A DNA stretch of 64,000 bases, taken from positions 2,108,001 to 2,172,000 of the forward strand of contig NZ_LT670847.1 of NCBI RefSeq assembly GCF_900142895.1, written 5' to 3'. The DNA is from Vreelandella subglaciescola. Lineage in GTDB: Bacteria > Pseudomonadota > Gammaproteobacteria > Pseudomonadales > Halomonadaceae. Positions within the stretch are counted from its first letter, which is position 1. Each line of letters begins with the position of its first letter. The position numbers and the translations under genes are program-made. This document shows positions 25,185 to 34,037 of this stretch, piece by piece. The notes below the pieces were generated by a model. The model was not told where the DNA came from and made no database searches. It saw nothing but the letters and a program-made list of their open reading frames with translations.

Positions 25185-25894
25185 TAGCCGGCGGCAATGC
25201 GCTCGCCCGCGCGTGCCGCCGCGTCGGGGTTGGCAAATTTCGCCAGCGAGCGTTCCAGCCGCGCCACATTGGCCTTTTGCCACCTGCCCGGCGCGCGCAG
25301 CCGGCAGCGGTCAAGGTCGATCAGCCAGGGGGTATCGTCGGCGTCGACCAGAATATTGCGCGCGTTGAGATCCACGTGGTCGAGCCCCGCGTCGTGAAAG
25401 CGGCGGATCGTGCGCCCCACGCGCTCAAGCAGCAGCGGCGTGGCCGTGTCGTTTTGCAGCCGCTCGGCCAGCGCGCCGGCGCCGGCAATACGCCGGGTTA
25501 TCAGCGCGGCCTCGTAGCTAAGCCCATGGCGGGTCACGCACACGGCCACCGGGCGGGGCACCGGCAGCCCCAGGCTAAATAGCCGGGCGGTCAGGCGTAT
25601 TTCGCGAAAGGCACGGGTACGCTCGGCGCCCGTCCACAGGTAGCGCGCCTTGCTCAGCCGGGCGATAAGCCCACCGCGCCGGTAGGGGCGCAGCACCCAC
25701 TGCTCTGCCGCACCTGCGTACGGCGTGATGAACAGGCTGCTGCCCCGCCCGGGGGCCTCGCCGGTTACCCGCCCGCGCGCACGCCAGTAGCCCGGGGAGA
25801 ACGTGTCCGGGGAAAGGTCGCCCGGGCAAAACAGCGCGGGCCGGTTTTTGTGTGATTCCGGCGCGTCACATAGAATGTCCGCATCGTGTAACAT
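25175..25894 (-). CDS. kdkA: 3-deoxy-D-manno-octulosonic acid kinase KdkA
   Basis: The 239-residue protein (from ATG 25894) has a eukaryotic-like small-kinase fold. VLRPYRRGGLIARL is in the N lobe, HDAGLDHVDLNARNILVD is the catalytic loop, and WLIDLDRCRLR holds the metal-binding Asp. KdkA phosphorylates position 4 of Kdo on lipid A precursors carrying a single Kdo. The length matches H. influenzae KdkA; an upstream ATG at 25930 would overlap the divergent heptosyltransferase start. It implies that the waaA product may be monofunctional, adding one Kdo, as in organisms that carry kdkA. Confidence 0.88.
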   Translation of the reverse strand: MLHDADILCDAPESHKNRPALFCPGDLSPDTFSPGYWRARGRVTGEAPGRGSSLFITPYAGAAEQWVLRPYRRGGLIARLSKARYLWTGAERTRAFREIRLTARLFSLGLPVPRPVAVCVTRHGLSYEAALITRRIAGAGALAERLQNDTATPLLLERVGRTIRRFHDAGLDHVDLNARNILVDADDTPWLIDLDRCRLRAPGRWQKANVARLERSLAKFANPDAAARAGERIAAGYQA

Positions 25895-25928
25895 TAGACT
25901 TTTGTTCTGCCGGAGTGCCGCTAAGCGC

Positions 25929-27017
25929 ATGAAGCCCTCTCTGCCTGCCAATCCTCACCATATTGCCATTTTACGCCTGTCCGCGCTGGGCGATGCGTGC
26001 AATCTCGTGCCCACGATACGCGCGCTGCAGCGCCGCTGGCCGCAGGCGCGTATTACCTGGATTATCGGCAAGGGGGAGCACAGTTTACTGGCGGGGCTTT
26101 CCGGCGTCGAGTTCGTGGTTTACGACAAGTCTACCGGTATTGCCGGTATGCGCGCGCTGTGGCGTGAATTGGGCGATACCCGCTTTGATGTTTTGCTGCA
26201 CATGCAGCTGGCGCTGCGCGCCAGCGTGCTCTCGCTGGGGCTCAAGGCCGACGTGCGGCTGGGTTTTGATAAAGCCCGCGCCAAGGACGCCCAGCACTGG
26301 TTTACCCAGCACCAGCTGCCCGCTCACCCCAACGCCCACGTGCTTGAGTCGTTCATGGATTTCGCCCGTGCGCTGGGGGTGGAGGATGACCGGCTGGAAT
26401 GGAACCTGACGATCCCGCCGGAGGCCTACCACGAGGCGCGCCTGATCAGTGGCGAGGCGCCTTACCTGGTGATCAACCCCTGCAGCAACGTGCGGCTGCG
26501 CAATTTTCGTAACTGGACGGTGGAAGGCTACGCCAGCGTGATCGAACACGCCTGGGTACAGCACGGGCTGACCAGCGTGCTTACCGGCGGCCCCAGCCCG
26601 CTGGAACGCGACACCGGCGTGCAAATACAGGCGCTGTGCCAGCCGGGCAGCGTGATCAATGCCGTTGGCGACACCTCGCTCAAGGGCATGCTGGCACTGA
26701 TTGACCGTGCCCGCGCGGCCATCGCCCCCGATACCGGCCCGGTTCACATGGCCAACGCCGTGGCCACGCCGGCGCTGGGGCTTTTTGCCACGTCCAACCC
26801 GCACCGTTCCGCGCCCTACCAGTGGCGCGAGTTCGTGGTTGATGCCTACCCCCGCGCAGTGCGTACCTACCTGGATAAGTCGGTAGACGACCTGGCCTGG
26901 GGGCAGCGCGTGCGCCACCCCGACGCCATGCTGCTGATCAAGGCCGATGAGGTCATTGCCCGGCTGGAAGCACTGCTTGCACATACCGCCGCCGAAGGAA
27001 CGTCCGATGAACGTTGA
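25929..27017 (+). CDS. GT9-family LPS heptosyltransferase
   Basis: The 362-residue enzyme has the GT9 architecture: [23 protein letters not shown] at the N terminus, [15 protein letters not shown] in the linker, and the C-terminal ADP-heptose site [20 protein letters not shown]. Such enzymes (WaaC, WaaF, OpsX) transfer L-glycero-D-manno-heptose to Kdo or heptose I. The D of PDTGPVHM is the conserved ligand. It immediately precedes, and overlaps by 11 bases, hldE, which makes the ADP-heptose donor precursor. The choice between heptosyltransferase I and II is not secure; OpsX-like I is favoured because it is the only one seen here. Confidence 0.88.
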   Translation: MKPSLPANPHHIAILRLSALGDACNLVPTIRALQRRWPQARITWIIGKGEHSLLAGLSGVEFVVYDKSTGIAGMRALWRELGDTRFDVLLHMQLALRASVLSLGLKADVRLGFDKARAKDAQHWFTQHQLPAHPNAHVLESFMDFARALGVEDDRLEWNLTIPPEAYHEARLISGEAPYLVINPCSNVRLRNFRNWTVEGYASVIEHAWVQHGLTSVLTGGPSPLERDTGVQIQALCQPGSVINAVGDTSLKGMLALIDRARAAIAPDTGPVHMANAVATPALGLFATSNPHRSAPYQWREFVVDAYPRAVRTYLDKSVDDLAWGQRVRHPDAMLLIKADEVIARLEALLAHTAAEGTSDER

Positions 27018-28437
27018 TCTGACCGCTCTGGAACACGCCCGCGTGCTTATCGCCGGCGACGTGATGCTCGACCGCTACTGGCACGGCGGTACCTCGCGTA
27101 TCTCGCCCGAAGCGCCGGTGCCCGTGGTGCGCGTGGAAGACGCCGATGACCGCCCCGGTGGCGCGGCCAACGTCGCGCTCAACGTGGCCGCGCTGGGCGC
27201 CCGTGCCGCGCTGGCCGGGGTGGTAGGTCAGGATGACAACGCCAAGCGGCTTGCCGAGCAGCTGGCCGCGTCCGAAGTCAGTACCCACTTTCAATACAGC
27301 CCCGATGTTCCCACGATTACCAAACTGCGGGTGATGAGCCGCAACCAGCAGCTGCTGCGGTTGGATTTTGAAGAGCGCCTCGACGGTGTCGACACCCGCG
27401 AAATGGTAGCTCACGCCGAACGCGCATTGGCCGATCACGACGTGCTGATTCTCTCCGACTACGGCAAGGGCACGCTTAACCGCGTTGAAACGCTGATTCA
27501 GGTGGCCAGAGCGGCGGGTAAGCGCGTGCTGGTCGATCCCAAGGGTACCGACTTCAGCAAGTACCGCGGCGCCAGCCTGATGACGCCCAATCTGGGCGAG
27601 TTCGAGGCGATTGTGGGTCACTGCGCCACCGATGCCGAGCTTGCCAAGCGAGGTGAAGTGCTGCGCGCCGAACTGGAGCTGGAAGCACTGCTGATCACCC
27701 GCAGCGAAAAGGGCATGACGCTGATTCGCGAAGGCCTGCCGCCGCTGCATCTGCCCACCCGCGCCCGGGAAGTGTTCGACGTCACCGGCGCCGGCGACAC
27801 CGTCATCGGCATGATGGGGCTGGCGCTGGCGGCCGGGCACGGCTTTCCCGAGGCGATGATGCTCGCCAACCTGGCCGCCGGGCTGGTGGTGGCCAAGCCC
27901 GGTACCGCTACGCTGTCGCTGGGTGAGCTGTATACCGCGCTGCACGGCGACACGCTCGCCGAGTTTGGCGTGATCGCTCAGGCACCGCTGATTGACGCCG
28001 TGCGCGCCGCCCAAACGCGCGGTGAGCGTGTGGTGATGACCAACGGCTGCTTCGATATTCTCCACGCCGGCCACGTGGCCTACCTTGAGCAGGCGCGCAA
28101 GCTGGGCGACCGACTGATTGTCGCGGTCAACGACGACGCCTCGATTGCGCGGCTGAAGGGCGCCGACCGCCCGATCAACCCGCTGGCGCGGCGCATGCAG
28201 GTGCTGGCCGGGCTGGGCGCGGTGGACTGGGTGACGCCCTTTGCCAACGACACGCCGCAGGCGCTGATTGAAGCCGTGCTGCCCGACGTGCTGGTCAAGG
28301 GCGGCGACTATCGGCCCGAAGATATCGCTGGCGGTGAGGCCGTGCGCGCCAACGGCGGCGAGGTCAGGGTGCTGAACTTTGAAGACGGCGTCTCGACCTC
28401 GGCGATGATCGCCACCATTCTCGACCGCGGGCGCTAA
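27007..28437 (+). CDS. hldE: Bifunctional heptose-7-phosphate kinase / heptose-1-phosphate adenylyltransferase HldE
   Basis: The 476-residue fusion makes ADP-D-glycero-beta-D-manno-heptose. The N-terminal PfkB-type kinase domain (about residues 1-315) shows [21 protein letters not shown] and the catalytic [11 protein letters not shown]. The C-terminal nucleotidyltransferase domain has [19 protein letters not shown] with the HxGH signature. Length and domain order equal those of E. coli HldE. ATG 27007 is chosen because the longer frame lies inside the heptosyltransferase gene. The product feeds the upstream heptosyltransferase; the GTG of waaA follows one base after the stop. Confidence 0.96.
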   Translation: MNVDLTALEHARVLIAGDVMLDRYWHGGTSRISPEAPVPVVRVEDADDRPGGAANVALNVAALGARAALAGVVGQDDNAKRLAEQLAASEVSTHFQYSPDVPTITKLRVMSRNQQLLRLDFEERLDGVDTREMVAHAERALADHDVLILSDYGKGTLNRVETLIQVARAAGKRVLVDPKGTDFSKYRGASLMTPNLGEFEAIVGHCATDAELAKRGEVLRAELELEALLITRSEKGMTLIREGLPPLHLPTRAREVFDVTGAGDTVIGMMGLALAAGHGFPEAMMLANLAAGLVVAKPGTATLSLGELYTALHGDTLAEFGVIAQAPLIDAVRAAQTRGERVVMTNGCFDILHAGHVAYLEQARKLGDRLIVAVNDDASIARLKGADRPINPLARRMQVLAGLGAVDWVTPFANDTPQALIEAVLPDVLVKGGDYRPEDIAGGEAVRANGGEVRVLNFEDGVSTSAMIATILDRGR

Positions 28438-28438
28438 G

Positions 28439-29770
28439 GTGGCACGCTGGCCTCGCTGTGCCTACAGCGCGGCGCTCTATGCGCTCTCGCCCTGGGTGAT
28501 ACGCCGCGTATGGCGTGAGCAAGTACCCACTTACTCGCGTGGCCAGCGGCTGGGGCTGGGCCCGGAATTGGGCGATAGCGCCGGCGCGGCAACGCTGTGG
28601 CTGCACTGTGCCTCAGTGGGTGAGGTGCGCGCCGCGCGCCCGCTGATCGGCGCGCTGCTCGAACGTTACGCTGACCATCGCCTGTTGATCACCACCATGA
28701 CAGCCACGGGGGCGGAGCAAGTGCGAGTACTCACTAACGACTTGCTGCCGGCGCTTGCTTCGCGACTTGATCACCGCTTTATCCCGCTTGACTGGCCGGG
28801 CAGCGCGCGGCGCTTTGTGGCGCGGGTGCACCCGGTGCTGGCGATCATGTTTGAAACCGAGCTGTGGCCCAACCTGCTGCATGCCTGCCGGCGCCGCGGC
28901 GTGCCGGTGGCGGTGGTCAACGGGCGGCTATCGCCCCGCGCTTTCGAGCGCTACCAGCGGATCAAACCGCTGATGCGCCAAGCGCTGGCTAACGTTAGCT
29001 GGCTGGCGGCGAAATCCCCCGCCGACGCCGAGCGCTTTATCGCGTTGGGCATGCCGGCCGAACGTACCGCCATCGTCGGATCGCTAAAGTTCGAGAGTCG
29101 CCCGGATGCTGCGGCGCTTGAGGTAGGTAAGCGCTTACGTGCGGACGTTGAAACAAGCGCTGAAACAGGCTCTGAGGCAGCGCCCGGCGGGCGGCCGGTG
29201 TGGGTAGCAGGCTCGACCCGCGACGGCGAAGAAGCCGCGCTGCTCGAAGCCCACGCCACGCTCAGGCAGCGCTACCCCGAGGCGCTGCTGGTACTGGTGC
29301 CCCGCCATCCCCAGCGCTTTGACGCCGTGGCCGCTGAAAGCCGGAAGGCCGGCTTTGTGACCGTCCGGCGCAGCCAGAAAGAACCGGTGACGGCGGCAAC
29401 GGCGGTGTATCTGGGCGATACGTTGGGCGAACTCGGCGCGCTTTATGCTGCCGGTGACGTGGCCTTTGTCGGCGGCAGCCTGGTGCCTCTGGGCGGGCAA
29501 AACGTGGTCGAGCCGGCAAGCCTCGGGCGGCTGGTGCTTACTGGCCCATCGCTTGAGAACTTTGACGATGTGGCCGAGCCGCTCAAAGCCGCCGAGGCGC
29601 TTGAACAAGTGGCTGATGCCAGGGCCCTGGCGGAGGCGCTGATTCATGCCTTCGATAACCCTATTGAGGCACGCCGGCGGGGCAGCGCCGGCCAGGCAGT
29701 AGTCGCCGAACAGCGCGGCGCGCTCGAGCGCACGCTGGCGGGACTTGGCCGACTGCTGACGTTTAGCTAA
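28439..29770 (+). CDS. waaA: 3-deoxy-D-manno-octulosonic acid (Kdo) transferase WaaA
   Basis: The 443-residue GT30 enzyme transfers Kdo from CMP-Kdo to lipid IVA at the inner membrane. It shows an N-terminal hydrophobic anchor (YSAALYALSPWVIRRV), LHCASVGEVRAARPLIGAL, the conserved MFETELWPNLLHACRRRGVP (catalytic Glu region) and the C-terminal VGGSLVPLGGQNVVEPA nucleotide site. GTG 28439 is the start, one base after the hldE stop. The 40-residue Asp/Glu/Gly-rich linker near residue 235 is a common variable region. Presence of kdkA nearby suggests a mono-Kdo core. Confidence 0.95.
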   Translation: MARWPRCAYSAALYALSPWVIRRVWREQVPTYSRGQRLGLGPELGDSAGAATLWLHCASVGEVRAARPLIGALLERYADHRLLITTMTATGAEQVRVLTNDLLPALASRLDHRFIPLDWPGSARRFVARVHPVLAIMFETELWPNLLHACRRRGVPVAVVNGRLSPRAFERYQRIKPLMRQALANVSWLAAKSPADAERFIALGMPAERTAIVGSLKFESRPDAAALEVGKRLRADVETSAETGSEAAPGGRPVWVAGSTRDGEEAALLEAHATLRQRYPEALLVLVPRHPQRFDAVAAESRKAGFVTVRRSQKEPVTAATAVYLGDTLGELGALYAAGDVAFVGGSLVPLGGQNVVEPASLGRLVLTGPSLENFDDVAEPLKAAEALEQVADARALAEALIHAFDNPIEARRRGSAGQAVVAEQRGALERTLAGLGRLLTFS

Positions 29771-29775
29771 CGGCC

Positions 29776-30450
29776 TTAGCGCAGCGCGGTGCGTTCTACG
29801 CCGTCGCCCTTGCCCAGTAGCAGGACGTCAGCGCCGCGGGCGGCGAACAGGCCGTTGGTGACCACGCCGGCAATGGCGTTGAGCCGCGCTTCCAACTCTA
29901 GCGGATCCTTGATGTTGAAATCGTAGCAGTCGATAATCTGGTTGCCGTTATCGGTAAGCACGCCTTGGCGGTAGACCGGCTCGGCGCCGAGCTTGACCAG
30001 CTCGCGGCCGACGTAGGAGCGCGCCATGGGAATCACTTCGATGGGCAGCGGGAACTCGCCCAGCCGGGCGACGTACTTGGAGTCGTCGGCGATGCAGATG
30101 AAACGCTGGGCGCAGGCGGCGACGATTTTTTCCCGGGTCAGCGCCGCACCGCCGCCCTTGATCATCTGTAAGTCAGCGTTAACTTCGTCTGCGCCATCGA
30201 TGTAAAAGGGCAGCGTGCCGACGCTGTTCAATTCCAGCACGTCGATTCCCAGGGCCTTCAAACGCTCGGCGCTCGCCTGCGAGCTTGCCACCGCGCCTTT
30301 GAAGCTATCGCGCAGTAGCTTCAGCCGGTCGATAAACAGGTTGGCGGTAGAGCCGGTACCAATGCCGAGCACCGTGCCCTTGTCCAGCCAGGGTTCGATT
30401 TCCTTGATGGCGGCGTCGGCCACGGCGGCCTTGAGTTCGTCCTGGGTCAT
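29776..30450 (-). CDS. rpiA: Ribose-5-phosphate isomerase A
   Basis: The 224-residue enzyme of the pentose phosphate pathway interconverts ribose-5-phosphate and ribulose-5-phosphate. Diagnostic segments are [16 protein letters not shown] (phosphate loop), YIDGADEVN (catalytic Asp) and [14 protein letters not shown] (catalytic Glu/Lys region). Length is normal. It is convergent with waaA (5 bases apart) and divergent from ilvA, with TATA-like boxes in the 229-base gap between them. This rpiA/ilvA head-to-head order is common in gammaproteobacteria. Confidence 0.96.
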   Translation of the reverse strand: MTQDELKAAVADAAIKEIEPWLDKGTVLGIGTGSTANLFIDRLKLLRDSFKGAVASSQASAERLKALGIDVLELNSVGTLPFYIDGADEVNADLQMIKGGGAALTREKIVAACAQRFICIADDSKYVARLGEFPLPIEVIPMARSYVGRELVKLGAEPVYRQGVLTDNGNQIIDCYDFNIKDPLELEARLNAIAGVVTNGLFAARGADVLLLGKGDGVERTALR

Positions 30451-30642
30451 AAAAAGCCTCTAGCGGTCGGGAAAAAGCATTGCGCAGGCGTATAGTATAC
30501 CGACCCAGCGCCGCGCTGCCGATGCCGGCGCTAGACGTCGTCGGTAGCGATCTGCTAACAATGGAGGGCTGCCATAAAGACGCTGCAAGACCGACCTCTC
30601 CGTCAGCGCCCCCTATCAGAGCTTTTCGTTCGACCTTTCCGT

Positions 30643-30666
30643 GCGCCGCCCGGCGCGATATTTTTT
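30643..30666 (+). promoter_or_regulatory. Terminator-like hairpin in the ilvA leader
   Basis: GCGCC-GCCC-GGCGC followed by GATATTTTTTG forms a short GC stem with a T-run, 13-14 bases before the ilvA start. It could act as an attenuator or affect translation initiation. The 5-bp stem is weak and no leader peptide with regulatory codons is convincing. Confidence 0.35.
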
Positions 30667-30679
30667 GTGGGATACCAGC

Positions 30680-32194
30680 ATGCTCGAAGCTACCGTGAAG
30701 AAAATACTCCAGGCCCGTGTTTATGAGGCTGCCTGCGAGACCCCGATTTCCCCTGCCCCGTTTCTTTCGCGTCGCTTCAACAACACGATTCTGATCAAGC
30801 GTGAAGATTTGCAGCCGGTGTATTCCTTCAAGATTCGCGGCGCCTACAACAAGATGGCGCAGCTTAGCGATGAGCAGAAGGCCAAAGGCGTGATTACGGC
30901 TTCGGCCGGCAACCACGCCCAGGGGCTGGCCATGGCGGCCACGCAAATGGGGGTCAAGGCGACCATTGTCATGCCGCGCATTACGCCGGAGATCAAGGTG
31001 TCTGCGGTGCGCGCACGGGGCGCCAAAGTGGTACTCAAGGGCGACGCCTTCAGCGCCGCCGCCGAGCACGCCAAGGCGCTGGTCGAAGAGCATGGCTATG
31101 TGTATATCCCGCCGTTTGACGATATCGACGTGATTGCCGGGCAGGGCACAGTGGCGGTGGAAATGCTGCGCCAGCACAGTGGCCGGCTGGACGCCATTTT
31201 CGTGCCCGTGGGCGGCGGCGGGCTGATTGCCGGCGTGGCGGCCTACGTGAAGTACCTGCGCCCGGACATCAAGGTGATCGGGGTGGAATCCGAAGACAGC
31301 GCCAGCCTCAAGGCCGCGCTGGAGGCCGGCGAACGCGTGGTGCTGGATCAGGTCGGGGTATTTGCCGAAGGCGTGGCCGTCGCACAGGTGGGTGAAGTGC
31401 CGTTTGCGGTGATGCAGCACCTGGTCGACGGCGTGATTACCGTCACCGCCGATGAAATGTGCGCCGCGGTGAAAGACATCTTTGAGGATACCCGCGCGGT
31501 ATCCGAAACCTCCGGCGCGCTGTCGCTGGCCGGGCTCAAGAAATATATTCAGCAAACCGGCGCCGAAGGCGAAACGCTGATGTGCATCAACTCGGGCGCC
31601 AATACCAACTTTGATCGCCTGCAGCATATTGCCGAGCGCACCTCGCTTGGCGAGCAGCGCGAGGCGATTCTGGCCGTGACCATCGCCGAAAAGCCCGGCA
31701 GCTTCAAAAAATTCTGCCGTACCCTGGGCAAGCGCATGGTGACCGAGTTTAGCTACCGCTATGCCGACGATCGCGCCGCGCATATCTTTGTCGGCGTGCA
31801 GATCAAACCCGGCGGCGATGACCGTCAGGCGGTGATCGAACGGCTGCGAGAAGCGGACTATCAGGTGGAAGACCTGACCGATAACGAACTGGCCAAGCTG
31901 CATATCCGCCATCTGAGCGGCGGGCGCCCTAGCGCCAACGTGGCCGAGGAGCTTTACCGCTTCGAGTTTCCCGAGCGCCCCGGCGCGCTGATGAACTTTC
32001 TCACCCAGCTGCCCCATGACTGGAACATCTCGTTATTCCACTACCGTAACCACGGCGCCGCCTACGGCCGCGTGCTGGTGGGCATGCAGGTGCCCAACGG
32101 CGATAGCGCCCACATCGAAGAACACCTGGATACGATTGGCTACCGCTACTGGCGGGAAAGTGACAATCCGGCGTATCGATTGTTCATGGCGTGA
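30680..32194 (+). CDS. ilvA: Biosynthetic threonine ammonia-lyase IlvA
   Basis: The 504-residue enzyme deaminates threonine to 2-oxobutanoate, the first step of isoleucine synthesis. The catalytic domain carries the PLP lysine in YSFKIRGAYNKM, the SAGNHAQG loop and the glycine-rich VGGGGLIAGVAAYVK. Two C-terminal ACT-like regulatory domains (about residues 325-504, with EKPGSFKKFCR and ERPGALMNFL) bind isoleucine and valine, marking the biosynthetic rather than catabolic form. The ATG at 30680 gives the typical length. A terminator follows at 32217-32242. Confidence 0.96.
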   Translation: MLEATVKKILQARVYEAACETPISPAPFLSRRFNNTILIKREDLQPVYSFKIRGAYNKMAQLSDEQKAKGVITASAGNHAQGLAMAATQMGVKATIVMPRITPEIKVSAVRARGAKVVLKGDAFSAAAEHAKALVEEHGYVYIPPFDDIDVIAGQGTVAVEMLRQHSGRLDAIFVPVGGGGLIAGVAAYVKYLRPDIKVIGVESEDSASLKAALEAGERVVLDQVGVFAEGVAVAQVGEVPFAVMQHLVDGVITVTADEMCAAVKDIFEDTRAVSETSGALSLAGLKKYIQQTGAEGETLMCINSGANTNFDRLQHIAERTSLGEQREAILAVTIAEKPGSFKKFCRTLGKRMVTEFSYRYADDRAAHIFVGVQIKPGGDDRQAVIERLREADYQVEDLTDNELAKLHIRHLSGGRPSANVAEELYRFEFPERPGALMNFLTQLPHDWNISLFHYRNHGAAYGRVLVGMQVPNGDSAHIEEHLDTIGYRYWRESDNPAYRLFMA

Positions 32195-32216
32195 GCGGCT
32201 TTTCACTATCCGCGAG

Positions 32217-32242
32217 AAAAGCGCCGCTAAAAGGCGCCTTTT
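32217..32242 (+). terminator. Terminator after ilvA
   Basis: AAAAGCGCC and GGCGCCTTTT pair around a GCTAAAA loop (one bulged C), ending in a short T-run 23 bases past the ilvA stop. Confidence 0.75.
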
Positions 32243-32302
32243 CCCGTTTTCAGCGGCTGGCCTGGCGCCTTATAGTCATCAGATCAATAATGAGAAACGT
32301 CA

Positions 32303-32329
32303 CTAAAAACGCTGAGGCAGCGTTTTTAG
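32303..32329. other. Perfect 12-bp hairpin ahead of the microprotein gene
   Basis: CTAAAAACGCTG and CAGCGTTTTTAG pair perfectly around the 3-base loop AGG. The T-run within the 3' arm makes it a bidirectional-type terminator or an RNA end signal. It lies between ilvA and the 32-codon gene, 60 bases upstream of its start. Confidence 0.7.
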
Positions 32330-32389
32330 GTGTTGGCGCGGTATCGCCCGGGACGGAGATCTCCGGGCTTGTCATCTGGGAGAAGCAGT

Positions 32390-32488
32390 ATGCGTCGCAA
32401 GAAGCCGGATATGATCATGACACTTACCCTGGTGTTTGCACTGGGGGTCCTCGCTACGGGGTATGCGCAGGCATTATCAGGCAGCTAG
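32390..32488 (+). CDS. 32-residue single-pass membrane microprotein, unknown function
   Basis: A short frame of 32 codons starts at ATG 32390 with GGAGAA five to six bases upstream, a strong ribosome-binding site. The N terminus is basic (MRRKKPD), then a single hydrophobic helix (MIMTLTLVFALGVLATGYAQAL) and a short tail. This predicts an inner-membrane protein with a cytoplasmic N terminus. Perfect hairpins at 32303-32329 and 32526-32562 isolate it as its own transcription unit. I do not recognise the family. Alternatives are a leader peptide or a cleaved signal peptide with almost no mature part; A-Q-A near the end could be a cleavage site. Confidence 0.65.
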   Translation: MRRKKPDMIMTLTLVFALGVLATGYAQALSGS

Positions 32489-32525
32489 GTGCGTGCGCCC
32501 GCAGGGTAATTAAGTGGGGTGAATC

Positions 32526-32562
32526 AAAAACGGGCTGTGCCGTCATGGCACAGCCCGTTTTT
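32526..32562. terminator. Bidirectional terminator between the microprotein gene and ygfA
   Basis: AAAAACGGGCTGTGCC and GGCACAGCCCGTTTTT form a perfect 16-bp stem around a 5-base loop. It lies between convergent genes, with A/T tracts on both sides so it can end transcription from either strand. Confidence 0.93.
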
Positions 32563-32574
32563 GTTGCCCCGCGT

Positions 32575-33258
32575 TCAGCGCTTTTGCGGGCGCACGGTGG
32601 CGGCATCGGTGGCAATCGCGGTTAGCGGAATGTCCCACGGCTCCACGGGCAGGTGCGCTACCTGCTGGCAGGCGTGCGCCACGCCGATCAGCGCCGGCGC
32701 GGGGCGCCGGTAGCGCATGAATGCCAGCGTGCGGTCGTAAAAGCCGCCGCCCATGCCCATGCGGTTGGCGTTGGCATCAAAGCCCACCAGCGGCACGATC
32801 AAGGCGTCCAGCGCCCATGCGGGCAGGCGGTTCTGGCGGCGAGCGCTAAACGCGGCGGCAGGCTCTGGAATGCCAAACCGATTTTTGACCATTGGCGTGC
32901 CCGGCCGGTAGGCCACAAACCATAGTGAATTGGCCGAAAAAGGGCGTAATACGGGTAAGTAAACGCTTACACCGCGGCGGTAAAGCCAGTGCAGCAGCGG
33001 CTGCGGGTCGATTTCACCGCCCATGGGCAAATACAGGCTGACGCGGCGAGCGCGGAGCAGTTCGGGCAGGGTTCTCAGCCGGCGGCATAGCTGCGCGGTG
33101 GCGGCGCGTTGTTCACGCGGTGAGAGGGCGCGGCGGCGGCGTTTAAGCTCGCGGCGAAGGGCAGTTTTAGCCTGTGAAGGCGAGGAATGCGGGATGCTAG
33201 AGGAAGATTCAGCGGTTGATATGATCTCGGTGGTTGGCATGACCCCGGTGGTTAACAT
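32575..33258 (-). CDS. ygfA: 5-formyltetrahydrofolate cyclo-ligase
   Basis: The 227-residue enzyme converts 5-formyl-THF to 5,10-methenyl-THF with ATP. Motifs are the basic N-terminal helix KTALRRELKRRRRALS, the substrate loop and the glycine-rich RMGMGGGFYDRTLAF near the C terminus. The first 25 residues are Ser/Thr/Glu-rich and unlike the family, so initiation further in is possible. The ATG at 33258 has GGAGAA seven bases upstream, which lies inside the 3' end of 6S RNA. This is the known ssrS-ygfA arrangement, implying cotranscription with 6S RNA. Confidence 0.9.
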   Translation of the reverse strand: MLTTGVMPTTEIISTAESSSSIPHSSPSQAKTALRRELKRRRRALSPREQRAATAQLCRRLRTLPELLRARRVSLYLPMGGEIDPQPLLHWLYRRGVSVYLPVLRPFSANSLWFVAYRPGTPMVKNRFGIPEPAAAFSARRQNRLPAWALDALIVPLVGFDANANRMGMGGGFYDRTLAFMRYRRPAPALIGVAHACQQVAHLPVEPWDIPLTAIATDAATVRPQKR

Positions 33259-33264
33259 GAAAGA

Positions 33265-33445
33265 GTTCTCCAAAGTGCCGCTGTCGTTCTGGCCCTGAAC
33301 CTAAAGGTTCAGGTCGGGTGGCCGCAGCCAGACCGTCAGGCTTTCCGTCGCGCGGACATGCACACGGGTCTGGCTAGCAATGGCCGCCCTAGGTACTGCG
33401 CATAGGCTCGAGGGACTATAACGACTGGCGCACACCCCAGAGAAC
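33265..33445 (-). ncRNA. ssrS: 6S RNA (ssrS)
   Basis: The minus strand begins TTCTCTGGGGTGTGCGCCAG and ends GGCACTTTGGAGAA, which pair as the closing stem of 6S RNA. Internal blocks TAGTCCCTCGAGCC and CCTGAACCTTTAGGTTCAGG match conserved 6S segments around the open-complex-mimicking bubble. It lies between zapA and ygfA, the conserved place in gammaproteobacteria. 6S RNA binds sigma-70 RNA polymerase in stationary phase. A TAAGAT box at 33452-33457 is a suitable -10 element. Ends are approximate to a few bases. Confidence 0.93.
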
Positions 33446-33504
33446 ACTGCCATCTTACCAGAACCTGAGCGCAGGCCAAAGCCCGGAGCGCCTGCGGGTG
33501 GTTT

Positions 33505-33801
33505 TTACTTTGAGCGGTTTTTCAGCGCGCCGTCCAGGCGCTCGCCAAGACGGGTGAGTTCAGCTTCATAGCCGCGCTGCTCGTCCAGCGCTTCAAGGAG
33601 CTCATGGGTGATGTTAAGCGCGGCCATTACCGTTACGCGGTCGTTGCTGAGCGTGGTACTTTTCGACTGAATGCCGTGCATTGCACGGTCCAGGTAGCGC
33701 GCGGCGCGCACTAGGTTGTCTTTGGCACCCGGGTCGCAGGCAATGGTGTAATGCCTGCCCAGCAGGGCGATTTCTGTTGTCGGACGCTCGGCGTCACTCA
33801 T
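33505..33801 (-). CDS. zapA: Cell division protein ZapA
   Basis: The 98-residue cytoplasmic protein stabilises FtsZ filaments at the Z-ring. The sequence shows the N-terminal ITLLG-type strand (TEIALLGRHYTIAC), the helix with LVRAARYLDRAM and a C-terminal coiled coil (ALNITHELLEALDEQ onward). Length and neighbours (6S RNA, then ygfB divergently) match the conserved zapA locus. Confidence 0.94.
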   Translation of the reverse strand: MSDAERPTTEIALLGRHYTIACDPGAKDNLVRAARYLDRAMHGIQSKSTTLSNDRVTVMAALNITHELLEALDEQRGYEAELTRLGERLDGALKNRSK

Positions 33802-34037
33802 CAGTTGCTCCAGCGCAGGCCATCAAAGGATCTATGCGTTAACATTCTCGCACAGGAACGTCTTGCACAGGCAAGTATAAAACGGCTTGGCTCAGGTCGC
33901 CTGGCTAAGCGGCGCTGAGCGTTACCCGCCGCTTAACTATAAGAGAGCCGCTGTGTCAGGGTCAACGCGCAGCGCCGGACGTGCCGGTGAGCCGGACCAA
34001 CGATTTTTTATCACCCGCTAAATGGATCACTTTTTTT

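Noticed and set aside
30480..30698. 72-codon frame as an ilvA leader peptide
   Set aside because: It has no clear ribosome-binding site, is not enriched in Ile, Val or Leu codons, and ends inside the ilvA coding sequence.
30305..32017. 570-codon open frame opposite rpiA/ilvA
   Set aside because: It is antisense to two well-supported conserved genes, lacks any recognisable motif and is explained by GC-rich codon bias leaving stops rare on the other strand.
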